Source: Paenibacillus sp. MMS18-CY102 (GTDB lineage: Bacteria > Bacillota > Bacilli > Paenibacillales > Paenibacillaceae). From it: a stretch of 64,000 nucleotides of DNA. The translations under genes were made by a program, and so were the position numbers. The stretch covers positions 62,001 to 126,000 of the forward strand of contig NZ_WSTC01000014.1 of assembly GCF_009789195.1 (NCBI RefSeq), read 5' to 3'. The notes beneath the pieces were generated by a model that worked only from the letters and a program-made list of their open reading frames with translations, was not told the DNA's origin and made no database searches. Every line of letters begins with the position of its first letter. The first letter of the stretch is position 1. Shown in pieces: positions 49,811 to 58,140 of this stretch.

Positions 49811-50548
49811 GTGCGAAACCCGTGTGTAGCGCATCGTGGCTGGTCAGGCAAAGCGCCGGAAAATACGCTCGCCGCGATGCGATTGGCGATGGAGGAGCAC
49901 GATTTATTTTGGATCGAAATCGATGTTCAACTGTCTAAGGACGGCATTCCGGTTGTTATTCATGACTATACGCTCGGCCGAACGACGAACGGAAGTGGCG
50001 AGGTTCGGGCGCATACGGCTGCCCAACTGCAGCGGCTTGATGCAGGCAGTTGGTACAGCGAGGCGTTTCAAGGAGAACCAGTGCCGACATTGGAGCAAGT
50101 GCTTGCAATTACATGCGGGCGCTGCCGGCTCAATATCGAGCTGAAGACGGATGGGCGTTACGCAGGGCTGGCGGATAAAGTGCTCCAGTTGCTCTATCAA
50201 TACAGCTTGCAGCATGATGCCGTGCTTACCTCGTTTCATGTCCCTTCCTTGCTAGAGGTTCGCAAGCTGAACGGCGAAGTTGCTACCGGGCTAATTATCG
50301 ATGGCTGGCGCGAGAACCTAATAGATGAGCTGCAACAGATGAAAGCGGGCTTCATCTCGCTTGGCTACCCACATGCTACGCCTAAGCGCATACAGGCGCT
50401 TAAGGCAGCCAAAATTCAGACGATGCTCTGGACGTTAAACGATGCAAAAACGATCAAAAAATATGCGGCGCTTGATCCCGATGTCATGATTTGCACGAAT
50501 TACCCCGACAAATGGCGGGAGGGCACGTCAGGAGCTACAAAAAGATGA
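49811..50548 (+). CDS. Glycerophosphodiester phosphodiesterase
   Basis: This 245-residue GDPD TIM barrel has VAHRGWSGKAPENTLAAM, then WIEIDVQLSKDGIPVVIHDY with the metal-binding Glu-x-Asp and His, TNGSGEVRAHT, CRLNIELKTDGRY and MLWTLNDAKTIKKY. The start is GTG 49811, after GGGAG; no signal peptide. It hydrolyses glycerophosphodiesters to glycerol-3-phosphate. It overlaps the DUF92 gene by 4 nt. Confidence 0.93.
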   Translation: MRNPCVAHRGWSGKAPENTLAAMRLAMEEHDLFWIEIDVQLSKDGIPVVIHDYTLGRTTNGSGEVRAHTAAQLQRLDAGSWYSEAFQGEPVPTLEQVLAITCGRCRLNIELKTDGRYAGLADKVLQLLYQYSLQHDAVLTSFHVPSLLEVRKLNGEVATGLIIDGWRENLIDELQQMKAGFISLGYPHATPKRIQALKAAKIQTMLWTLNDAKTIKKYAALDPDVMICTNYPDKWREGTSGATKR

Positions 50549-51453
50549 ATCTATTGGATTGGCAAAGTTGGCTGCATGATACGAATTGGATGTGGGGAGG
50601 CTCGGAGGGGCAAATCCCCCGGGCCATCATCGGTGTCGTTGGCGGGGCGTGCGTAGGCTGGCTAGCGGTTCGCAAGCGAGCCTTGACGGTGTCAGGAGCG
50701 CTGGCTGCGGCTGTTATGGGGGCGTGGTATACAACGTTCGGAGGCCTGTTATGGTTCGCGACGCTGCTCATGTTCTTCGTCACGTCCACGCTGCTGTCCC
50801 GTTGGAAGAAGCATCATCGCCGCAAGCAAGCTGCCGAGCAAAACTACGAGAAAAAAGGTGCTCGAGACGCAGGGCAAGTATGGGCAAATGGCGGGATTGG
50901 CCTTATTTTGTGCAGCGCACATGCAATAAGCCCTAGCCCTTATTTGCTCGCTGCTTTCGTCGGCGTTATGGCAGCGGTGAATGCGGATACATGGGCGACG
51001 GAGGTCGGGGCATTAAGCCGGCAGCAGCCGCGCTCGGTCGTGACAGGCAAGCGCGTTTCAACTGGGACGAGCGGAGGGGTCACGCTGCTGGGGAGCAGTG
51101 CAGCTGCGATGGGGGCAATCGTGATCGGTTTGACAGCTGGATGCCTGGCGGGTGCGGCGGGCTATCAACAGAGTAACGGCTATGCAGCATCAATTGGCCT
51201 GCTTATCGGCATTGGCGCTTTGTCAGGGTTAGCTGGGGCATTTATCGATTCTTATTTTGGCGCGACTCTCCAAGCTATGTTTCGGTGCAGCACTTGCGGG
51301 AGCGAGACGGAGCGGGCGAGCCACTGTGGACAAGCTACAACACCTGTTCGGGGTTGGGCTTGGATGAACAATGACCGAGTAAACATGTTAGCCTCGATCG
51401 CTTCTGGGGCGATCGCATTGGGGTTAAGCTTAGCAGTCCATATTAGTGGATAA
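50545..51453 (+). CDS. DUF92 membrane protein
   Basis: This 302-residue membrane protein has about seven hydrophobic helices. Family blocks are VSGALAAAVMGAWYTTFGGL, NGGIGLILCSA, MAAVNADTWATEVGALSRQQ, PRSVVTGKRVSTGTSGGVTL and IGALSGLAGAFIDSYFGATLQ. Plant relatives (VTE6) phosphorylate phytyl phosphate; bacterial roles are unclear. The start lies within the GDPD stop codon with GGAG upstream, so the two genes are coupled. Confidence 0.88.
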   Translation: MNLLDWQSWLHDTNWMWGGSEGQIPRAIIGVVGGACVGWLAVRKRALTVSGALAAAVMGAWYTTFGGLLWFATLLMFFVTSTLLSRWKKHHRRKQAAEQNYEKKGARDAGQVWANGGIGLILCSAHAISPSPYLLAAFVGVMAAVNADTWATEVGALSRQQPRSVVTGKRVSTGTSGGVTLLGSSAAAMGAIVIGLTAGCLAGAAGYQQSNGYAASIGLLIGIGALSGLAGAFIDSYFGATLQAMFRCSTCGSETERASHCGQATTPVRGWAWMNNDRVNMLASIASGAIALGLSLAVHISG

Positions 51454-51465
51454 AGGGTGGGGGCA

Positions 51466-52476
51466 ATGGCATCGATTACGGATGTGGCAAAGCATGCGGG
51501 CGTCTCGATCACGACAGTTTCCAAAGTGATTAATAACTACTCTGACGTCAGCGAGAAGACGCGGAAAAAAGTAAATGAGTCGATTCAGTTGCTTCGCTAT
51601 GAGCCGAACGTCGTCGCGCGCGGATTGGTCAAAAAGAGGTCGTGGACGATTGGGATTTTGTTGCATAATATTATGACCAATCCGTTCGTATCGGAATTAA
51701 TGGCGGGCATGCAGCAGGCTTTATCCAAAAGCGGCTATGATCTGCTGCTCCTATCGGCAGATTTTGACGATCCAGATTATTCGATCGTGCGCCATTGCTC
51801 CAGCCGGAATGTCGATGGAATGGTCGTATTTGGGGTGGGGCGCGACCACCAGATTCCGCTGGATCTTGTCAAAGCAGAATTGCCGACGATGTTCGTCGAT
51901 GCCGACCTAATCGGGCGGCGCGCAGGCTACATAACGGCAGACAATCGGAACGGAATTTTGATGGTCATGGAGCATCTGTATGAGCTTGGGCACCGAAAAA
52001 TTGCGTTCGTTTCTGGGTTTATGGGCTTCGTCGCGGGGCGGGCACGGTTTGAAGGCTATCAGCAGGGGCTTAAGCAGTTTGAGTTGCCTTATCATTTTGA
52101 TTATGTAGAGATTTGCAGTTTCGACAGCATCGGGGGCTATAATGCGATGCAGAATCTGCTCAAGCTGCCAGATCGGCCAACAGCAGTTGTGTGTGCAGCC
52201 GATGCTATCGCGCTTGGTGTTATGAATGCGATTACAGACGCGGGGCTGCAGGTTCCTGCAGATATTTCGGTTGTCGGATTTGACAATACAGCGTTTGCTT
52301 CGATCGTTAAGCCTGGGCTATCCACGGTTAGCCAAAATATTTATTCCATCGGGGAGCGGGCAGTCAATCAACTGATCGAGCTGGTTGAAAAGCCGAATCA
52401 TATCCCGTCGGTTGTTGTAGAGCCAGTTGAACTTATTTTGCGGGAGTCAACTTCTGCACCGCGCAGCATCACTTAG
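51466..52476 (+). CDS. LacI-family regulator
   Basis: This is about 336 residues. The LacI helix-turn-helix and hinge read ASITDVAKHAGVSITTVSKV, INNYSDVSEKTRKKV and LRYEPNVVARGLVKK. The effector domain has IGILLHNIMTNPFVSELMAG, DLIGRRAGYITADNRNG and ISVVGFDNTAFASIVKPGLS. The start 51466 follows GGTGGGGG; GTG 51457 is an alternative. No sugar operon adjoins, so the effector and target are unknown. A terminator follows. Confidence 0.92.
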   Translation: MASITDVAKHAGVSITTVSKVINNYSDVSEKTRKKVNESIQLLRYEPNVVARGLVKKRSWTIGILLHNIMTNPFVSELMAGMQQALSKSGYDLLLLSADFDDPDYSIVRHCSSRNVDGMVVFGVGRDHQIPLDLVKAELPTMFVDADLIGRRAGYITADNRNGILMVMEHLYELGHRKIAFVSGFMGFVAGRARFEGYQQGLKQFELPYHFDYVEICSFDSIGGYNAMQNLLKLPDRPTAVVCAADAIALGVMNAITDAGLQVPADISVVGFDNTAFASIVKPGLSTVSQNIYSIGERAVNQLIELVEKPNHIPSVVVEPVELILRESTSAPRSIT

Positions 52477-52504
52477 GAAAGAATTCGTCCCATTATACAA
52501 AAGC

Positions 52505-52552
52505 AGGCTCGCTAACCTTATCGATTGACAGGTTAGCGAGCCTATTTATTTG
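52505..52552. terminator. Bidirectional terminator between LacI and PepF genes
   Basis: AGGCTCGCTAACCT pairs with AGGTTAGCGAGCCT around an 11-nt loop and is followed by ATTTATTTGG. Confidence 0.85.
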
Positions 52553-52563
52553 GCGGGAAGCGA

Positions 52564-54354
52564 CTATTTCGTCAGCTCCTCCATCTGTTCGATAAGCTGT
52601 TCAAACACGGCCATCGCTTGCTCAATCGGCTCTGGCGTAGACATATCGACGCCTGCGCGTTTGAGAATATTGATGGAATAGTCGCTGCCGCCGCTCTTCA
52701 AGAAGCCGAGGTAGCGCTCGACCGCAGGCGCGCCTTCGTCGAGAATTTGTTTTGCGAAGCTCGTTGCTGCAGAGAAGCCTGTCGCATATTTGTACACATA
52801 GAAGCTCGTGTAGAAGTGAGGAATCCGAGCCCATTCCACTTCGATGTCCTTATCGACGACCATGCCTTTGCCGTAGTACAGCACGTTTAGGTCGTAATAA
52901 ATTTTGGACAAATCTTGCGGTGTAAGCGACTCTCCGGCTTCTGTACGCTCGTGTACGATTTTTTCGAATTCCGCGAACATGGTTTGGCGGAATACGGTCG
53001 TACGGAACTGGTCGGCGTAGTAGGTGAGCAGGTACATTTTTTCTTTAGGATCAGTCGATTTGTTTAGCATGTAATCCATCAACAGCGCTTCATTAAGCGT
53101 AGAAGCGACCTCTGCGAGGAAGATGGTATATTGCGCGTCACGATAGTTCTGCGTAGTGTCCGAGTAATAGGAGTGCATCGCATGGCCCATCTCGTGCGTC
53201 AATGTAAACATGCTGTTCAGGTTATCTTTATGGTTTAGCAGCACGTATGGATGGGTGCCGTATGCGCCCCAACTGTAAGCGCCGCTGCGCTTGCCTTCGT
53301 TCTCATACACATCGATCCAGCCTTGGTCGAAGCCTTCTTGCAGGACGTTCAGGTAAGCATCGCCAAGCGGCTTAAGGCTTTCTTTGACAGTTGCCTTCGC
53401 TTGGTCGTACGTGATGTCCATCTTAAACTCGTCAACGAGCGGAGCGAACAGGTCATACATATGCAGCTCGTCGACGCCAAGCAGCTTTTTGCGAAGCTCC
53501 ATATAACGGTACATAAGCGGAAGATGCTTATGGATCGTATCAATAAGGTTCGTATACACTTCCTTCGGAATGTTATCGCCGAAGAGCGACATTTCGAGGG
53601 AGGAAGGGTATTTGCGGGCGCGGGAATAGAAAACATTTTTCGTTACGTTCGCATTGAGCGTGGCAGCCGTCGTGTTGCGCAGCTTGTTGTAAGTATCGTA
53701 CATCGCCTTGAACGCATTTTCCCGAACCTCACGGTTTTTGCTTTCTAAAAATTGTATGTATCGGCCTTGCGTCAGCTCGACTTCTTCACCTTGTTCATTT
53801 TTTACTTTCGGGAACTTCAAGTCCGCGTTGCTGAGCATGCTGTAGATCGTATTCGGCGCTTGCGTAACGCTGCCTACTTGAGCGAGCAACGCTTCCTCGG
53901 ATTTCGACAGGATATGCGCTTTTTGGCGGCGCATTTCTTCTAGCGTCTTCTTGTATAACGCAAGATCGCTATTATTAATAAGTGCATCAAGCTGCTCGTC
54001 AGAGAGGCTTAGCACCTCAGGCGTAACATAAGACAGCGCTTCGCCAGTCTCTACGCTAAGCTTTTTTGTTTTATCGGAAAGCGCTTGGTAAGTTGGCTCC
54101 GCCGTATCCTCGTGATGGCGCATGTTGGCGAATACGTAGAGGCGCTCCACATGCAGCGACAGCTCGTCCTCAAGCTCGAAGCATGCTTTGAGCTGGGCAG
54201 GGTCGGCTAGTTTGCCTTCATATTCCGCAGCTTTTTTAATTTGTTCCTTCGCAAGTGCATATTCACGGTCCCAGGAAGCTTGGTCGCCGAACAGATCCTC
54301 CAACTTCCAGTGATGTTCAGCTGCGGTTTCAGAACGTTTCGGTACGCTTGTCAT
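52564..54354 (-). CDS. pepF: Oligoendopeptidase F
   Basis: This 596-residue M3B metallopeptidase from ATG 54354 has AGGAGG upstream. The zinc motif is FTLTHEMGHAMHSYYSD (HExxH). Nearby are FLAEVASTLNEALLMDYML and TVFRQTMFAEFEKIVHE with the third ligand. The N-terminus RSETAAEHHWKLEDLFGD matches known PepF proteins. The frame remains open upstream for 58 codons to 54528, and from ATG 54510 it encodes a signal-peptide-like stretch (KWYSALLPVLLLPTALLGDSAS, VHAQA) preceded by GAGGTG. A secreted alternative form is therefore possible. Confidence 0.93.
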   Translation of the reverse strand: MTSVPKRSETAAEHHWKLEDLFGDQASWDREYALAKEQIKKAAEYEGKLADPAQLKACFELEDELSLHVERLYVFANMRHHEDTAEPTYQALSDKTKKLSVETGEALSYVTPEVLSLSDEQLDALINNSDLALYKKTLEEMRRQKAHILSKSEEALLAQVGSVTQAPNTIYSMLSNADLKFPKVKNEQGEEVELTQGRYIQFLESKNREVRENAFKAMYDTYNKLRNTTAATLNANVTKNVFYSRARKYPSSLEMSLFGDNIPKEVYTNLIDTIHKHLPLMYRYMELRKKLLGVDELHMYDLFAPLVDEFKMDITYDQAKATVKESLKPLGDAYLNVLQEGFDQGWIDVYENEGKRSGAYSWGAYGTHPYVLLNHKDNLNSMFTLTHEMGHAMHSYYSDTTQNYRDAQYTIFLAEVASTLNEALLMDYMLNKSTDPKEKMYLLTYYADQFRTTVFRQTMFAEFEKIVHERTEAGESLTPQDLSKIYYDLNVLYYGKGMVVDKDIEVEWARIPHFYTSFYVYKYATGFSAATSFAKQILDEGAPAVERYLGFLKSGGSDYSINILKRAGVDMSTPEPIEQAMAVFEQLIEQMEELTK

Positions 54355-54594
54355 CGTATTCCTCCTAGAATGAGAATTCGGTGGTATGGCTTCAGATCCG
54401 AGTTGCCTAGCATAGGATAATGGTGCCTGAGCGTGGACGTTGGACGCGGAATCGCCAAGGAGAGCAGTCGGCAGCAGCAAGACAGGCAGTAGAGCGGAAT
54501 ACCATTTCATCGGAACACCTCGCAGCACAGTTTGCCACTAGTATGCCGGTATAGGCGTGGGCATATCCGCCTGAATTGGAATGCCCTGCCCGAT

Positions 54595-54774
54595 TTAGCT
54601 GCCCATTGTCGTCAAGCTGTAGACGATGAGAAAAAAGGCAAACAAAATGAAGACGATAGCAGAAAGCGCAAGCGGGCGGCGAAGGGAAGCGGGAATATTG
54701 TTCCGATTCATAAGAATTGCCACGCCTAACACGAATGCTGCAATGATGAAGATTAGCGTTGCCTTAGGATCCAT
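54595..54774 (-). CDS. Small membrane protein (59 aa)
   Basis: This 59-residue ORF was found by reading the minus strand. It begins MDPKATLIFIIAAFVLGVAI, then MNRNNIPASLRRPLALSAIV and LFAFFLIVYSLTTMGS, giving two TM helices joined by a basic loop. GAGAGGAT lies upstream of the start at 54774. The composition and topology are convincing. Function unknown. Confidence 0.75.
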   Translation of the reverse strand: MDPKATLIFIIAAFVLGVAILMNRNNIPASLRRPLALSAIVFILFAFFLIVYSLTTMGS

Positions 54775-54880
54775 GAACGATCTTATCCTCTCGTAGTGAC
54801 TAGTATGCGGATGCTGTATCCGATATGTTCGCCATCAACTTGGAATATCCTTCCGCTGATGTTGGGCGAATAGCAGGAGG

Positions 54881-55114
54881 CTATACTTCGCGGAATGCCA
54901 TCATAATGGCAGAATGTTCATCCTCGCGGCCAGCAAAGTCAGTTAGGCGGAAGCGGTTCTCAGCCCAATGGAGCATTTCGGGACGGCTAACGAATGTATG
55001 GCATTCCTCGCCCCATTGATCGGAAATCTCACGTACGATTAGCGTTTTGCCTTGGACCTCGACGGTGAGCATGTTGTATTTGTCGGTTTTGTAGATTTGA
55101 TGCTTCTTAAACAT
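54881..55114 (-). CDS. Conserved hypothetical protein (77 aa)
   Basis: This 77-residue basic-to-neutral soluble protein reads MFKKHQIYKTDKYNMLTVEV, LIVREISDQWGEECHTFVSR and LHWAENRFRLTDFAGREDEH. AGAGGGG lies 8 nt before the ATG. It has no recognised domain. It diverges from the methyltransferase at 55278. Confidence 0.65.
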   Translation of the reverse strand: MFKKHQIYKTDKYNMLTVEVQGKTLIVREISDQWGEECHTFVSRPEMLHWAENRFRLTDFAGREDEHSAIMMAFREV

Positions 55115-55277
55115 GGGCTATGCCCCTCTCAAAGGTTTGCATTCATCATAGCCAAAGAATAGGGTGGAAATCAACCTTAACTAGTGGTAAGATTAGGTAC
55201 CCGGAATCCACGCGGCGGCTTAATCGACCGGTGCCGGACGAGAAGAGAACTGTAAGTTGAGAAGGAGACGAGAAGAG

Positions 55278-55985
55278 ATGAGCGAAAACAAGAAGGAAAT
55301 CTATGAACAGGTTGGCGTTGCAGCCACTTGCCGAGGGTTTGAAGAATACAAGCGAATGTTTGTATTGCCTGATGAATTGGGCCAATCACGGATACTTGAT
55401 ATTGCAGGCGGCGCAGCTTCATTCACGGCCGATTGCCATGCGCAAGGGATAGACGCCATTGCGGTTGATCCTAGGTATGCATTAGGGCCAGAGCTGATGC
55501 TCGCGGACGGGAAGCAAGAGATTGAGACATCCACCGAGAAGCTGCGTGCATTATCCCATCGCTTCGACTGGACTTTTTACGGCAATATTGATCTTCATCG
55601 GGAAGGCCGGTTGCGTTCGTACGATAAGTTTGCAGCAGATTATGCGTTATCTACGGCGAATAGCCGTTATATAGCAGGTTCTCTCCCGGAGCTGCCTTTT
55701 GAAACCGGAACGTTCGATTTCGTGTTATGCAGCCATTTTTTATTTTTATATGCGGAACAATTCGATGCGAGTTTTCATGAGCGGGCAGTGCTTGAGATGA
55801 TGAGGTTATGCCGTGCAGGCGGCCAAGTGCGCATATATCCACTTCTGTCGCTACGGTGGGAGCCGTATCCGCATATGGACAAGTTGCTGGAGGCTATCCG
55901 TCAAGCAGGCGGCCGCCCAAGATTTGAGCGGTCACAGCTGCCGTTTATGCCAGGTTCAGAGGACTTGCTGGCCATCGAAGTTTAA
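55278..55985 (+). CDS. SAM-dependent methyltransferase
   Basis: This is about 235 residues. The SAM-binding motif ILDIAGGAASFTADCHAQGI is followed by DAIAVDPRYAL, LPELPFETGTFDFVLCSHFL and MRLCRAGGQVRIYPLLSL, a class I methyltransferase of the type acting on small molecules or lipids. ATG 55278 follows AAGGAG. No neighbours indicate a substrate. The csp promoter begins at the last codon. Confidence 0.85.
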   Translation: MSENKKEIYEQVGVAATCRGFEEYKRMFVLPDELGQSRILDIAGGAASFTADCHAQGIDAIAVDPRYALGPELMLADGKQEIETSTEKLRALSHRFDWTFYGNIDLHREGRLRSYDKFAADYALSTANSRYIAGSLPELPFETGTFDFVLCSHFLFLYAEQFDASFHERAVLEMMRLCRAGGQVRIYPLLSLRWEPYPHMDKLLEAIRQAGGRPRFERSQLPFMPGSEDLLAIEV

Positions 55986-56014
55986 TTGCAATTTTTGTAG
56001 GCCGCATGTATAAT
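55986..56014 (+). promoter_or_regulatory. Promoter of the cold shock gene
   Basis: TTGCAA (55986-55991), a 17-bp spacer and TATAAT (56009-56014): a near-consensus sigma-A promoter. A CGCCGTATACGGCG palindrome lies at 56027-56040 in the leader, perhaps a stability element. Confidence 0.85.
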
Positions 56015-56059
56015 AAGTGTATTCGCCGTATACGGCGATAAGCTTAGGAGGTTGTTTAC

Positions 56060-56257
56060 ATGAAAGGCACAGTAAAATGGTTTAACGCAGAAAAAGGCTA
56101 TGGCTTCATTCAAGTAGAGAACGGTGAAGACGTATTCGTACACTTCTCCGCAATCACAGGCGACGGCTTCAAAACACTTGAAGAAGGTCAAGCAGTAGAA
56201 TTCGACATTACCGACGGTAACCGCGGTCCACAAGCAGCTAACGTCATTAAATTATAA
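56060..56257 (+). CDS. csp: Cold shock protein (CspA family)
   Basis: This 65-residue OB-fold RNA chaperone contains KGYGFI (RNP1, residues 12-17) and DVFVHF (RNP2). It ends [16 protein letters not shown] precedes the ATG. It binds single-stranded RNA and limits structure at low temperature or during growth. It has its own near-consensus promoter and a strong terminator. Confidence 0.97.
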   Translation: MKGTVKWFNAEKGYGFIQVENGEDVFVHFSAITGDGFKTLEEGQAVEFDITDGNRGPQAANVIKL

Positions 56258-56293
56258 GATTAAAGCTTATAATAGATGCCCTAGCACGACGAA

Positions 56294-56326
56294 GAGGCTC
56301 TCTGCTCAAGCAGAGGGCTTTTTTCT
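56294..56326 (+). terminator. Terminator of csp
   Basis: GGCTCTCTGC pairs with GCAGAGGGC around TCAA and is followed by TTTTTTC. Confidence 0.9.
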
Positions 56327-56350
56327 TGCCTATGGGTTCCTATATAGGAG

Positions 56351-56406
56351 AAAAAGCCGTCTATTCGCTGAACGTGTTAGGTTCAACGGATAGGCGGCTT
56401 TTTTCG
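56351..56406. terminator. Terminator for the MFS gene at 56432
   Basis: AAAAAGCCGTCTATTCG pairs with CGGATAGGCGGCTTTTTT, with an inner TGAAC/GTTCA stem. It is a tight bidirectional hairpin between csp and the convergent MFS gene. Confidence 0.88.
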
Positions 56407-56431
56407 TTTGGGCATGATTAATGCCCTTTAT

Positions 56432-57622
56432 TCATGTGGATCGCCGCCCTGATAGATGCTTAGCAATGAAGCCCATGGCCGCAGCGCACGCTAATCCGGA
56501 GGCGATCAGGTAAAACGATTCACGGCCCATATGCCCGTACACATAGCCGCCGAACAGTCCGCTAATTGCGCCCGATATCCCGTTCCATACGACGGCGAAT
56601 ACCGCTTGGCCAGAGGAACGGAAATCATCAGGGATCAAATGGGAAATATACCGCAGCGATGTCGTAAAGAAAATGCCGAATGTTACGCTATGCATCAACT
56701 GCGTAATGACGACCATCCACGGCTCCGTCATCTCAGCGACAAGTAGCAGCCGAATGGCATAGAGGGCGCTTGCGATAAACAGGAGCGGCAGCTCTTTGAA
56801 TTTGTGCCCATACTTGCCTAATAGGAAGAAAATCGGAATTTCGCTGCAAGCCGATAGCATCCAAGCTAGTCCAACTAAAGAGTCGCTTGCGCCCATGTGG
56901 CGAAGGGTAACAGCTAAGAAGCCTTCGTACATGCGATGGGCTGTCGATATGACGAGCAAGATGGCGAAGAAAGAGACGACCTCTGGCTTGCGCAGCAAAT
57001 GAAAGAAGCCGGAGAAATCCATTTTTTTGGCAGCGCCCTGATAATCCCGAAGCAGATACGTTAGCGCTAGCGAAACCCCGATCGTACATAAGGCGAGCGG
57101 AATGGTGTAGCCAGAGCCGGCCTGCTTCAACAGTAAGCCGAACGCGTAGGCGGATAAGGCGAAGCCGAGCGACCCAAATATTCGAATATGTGCATAAGGC
57201 CTGCCGGTGTGGCTGCTAGATAACAGAATTAAGCTATCGCTGAGCGGATTAATTGGTGTTTGAAAAAAGTAAAAGCCGACCATAACCAGGCAAGTGAGCA
57301 CAAACGTATCAATCGGAAATAGGAGCGACACCATGACAAGCTGGCCGAACAGCAGCACATGAAGCAGCTTTTTGATCGTTCGGTATTTGTCGCTGGCTAT
57401 CCCCATAATTAAGTTCGCAACGATGGAGATAAGCGGACCTGTAGAGTAGATCACGCCAATCTGCTGCTCGGAAAACCCCTTATCTAGAAAATATAAAGGG
57501 AAATAGGAGACGGTGAGCGCTTGCGTAGCATAGGCGGCAAAGCTAAATGCACGCAGGGCGGTTGTTTCTTTCTGGGCGGTCGATAGCCCGGGCTTTACGG
57601 CTGCATGAGATGTAGGTTCCAA
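56432..57622 (-). CDS. MFS permease (MFS_1_like, LacY/PPP-type)
   Basis: This 396-residue, twelve-TM transporter has AYATQALTVSYFPLYFLDKG in TM1, MGIASDKYRTIKKLL as loop 2-3, FQTPINPLSDSLILLSS and YAHIRIFGSLGFALSA. The pattern matches the MFS_1_like family seen in nucleoside, sugar or phenylpropionate permeases. The start is TTG 57622 after AAGGAG (12 nt); upstream a 12-bp direct repeat, GAACCTACATCT, spans the start. Substrate unknown. Confidence 0.82.
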   Translation of the reverse strand: MEPTSHAAVKPGLSTAQKETTALRAFSFAAYATQALTVSYFPLYFLDKGFSEQQIGVIYSTGPLISIVANLIMGIASDKYRTIKKLLHVLLFGQLVMVSLLFPIDTFVLTCLVMVGFYFFQTPINPLSDSLILLSSSHTGRPYAHIRIFGSLGFALSAYAFGLLLKQAGSGYTIPLALCTIGVSLALTYLLRDYQGAAKKMDFSGFFHLLRKPEVVSFFAILLVISTAHRMYEGFLAVTLRHMGASDSLVGLAWMLSACSEIPIFFLLGKYGHKFKELPLLFIASALYAIRLLLVAEMTEPWMVVITQLMHSVTFGIFFTTSLRYISHLIPDDFRSSGQAVFAVVWNGISGAISGLFGGYVYGHMGRESFYLIASGLACAAAMGFIAKHLSGRRST

Positions 57623-57789
57623 GATGTAGGTTCACTCCTTGATATAAAGGGTGGGCGGCGTCCTCCGCTCCGTGTATGTACCTCAGTATACCATGGCATT
57701 TCGGAACGAAGGGGAGTATTTTCGGAAACGGCCCAAGGCTGGATTTATAGACCGTAAAATGTTAAATTAGGAATGGAGGATTGCGAAGA

Positions 57790-58107
57790 ATGGAGAAATA
57801 TCAGTTCGTTTGGAATGACCGGCTGGGCATCTCGCTGCCGAACCTCGAACACGAATGGGACGAGTACTCGGACGCCGAGCGTCTTCGCATCGTCGAGCAG
57901 TGGGAGATGATTAGGGGAACAATCCCTGATCGGATAATGGCCCTGGAGCAGCTCATCCGCGTACAGCAGGCACGGCTATACGATGAGGATGATTTTGAGA
58001 CCAGTTGTTTGCTGAACTTTGATATTGCAGAGCTCGCAAGCCGGATTAACGATTTACATATTTGGTACCGCATCAATCAAGAGATTGAACCGCGGCGTCA
58101 TTCCTGA
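57790..58107 (+). CDS. Conserved hypothetical protein
   Basis: This 105-residue acidic, helical protein reads MEKYQFVWNDRLGISLPNLEH, EWDEYSDAERLRIVEQWEMI and NFDIAELASRINDLHIWYRI. GGAGG lies 9 nt before ATG 57790. The terpene-cyclase-like gene follows after 33 nt, probably in the same operon. No known family was recognised. Confidence 0.7.
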   Translation: MEKYQFVWNDRLGISLPNLEHEWDEYSDAERLRIVEQWEMIRGTIPDRIMALEQLIRVQQARLYDEDDFETSCLLNFDIAELASRINDLHIWYRINQEIEPRRHS

Positions 58108-58140
58108 CGGATCGGACACAAAGGAGGCGCCTAGCTCGAC

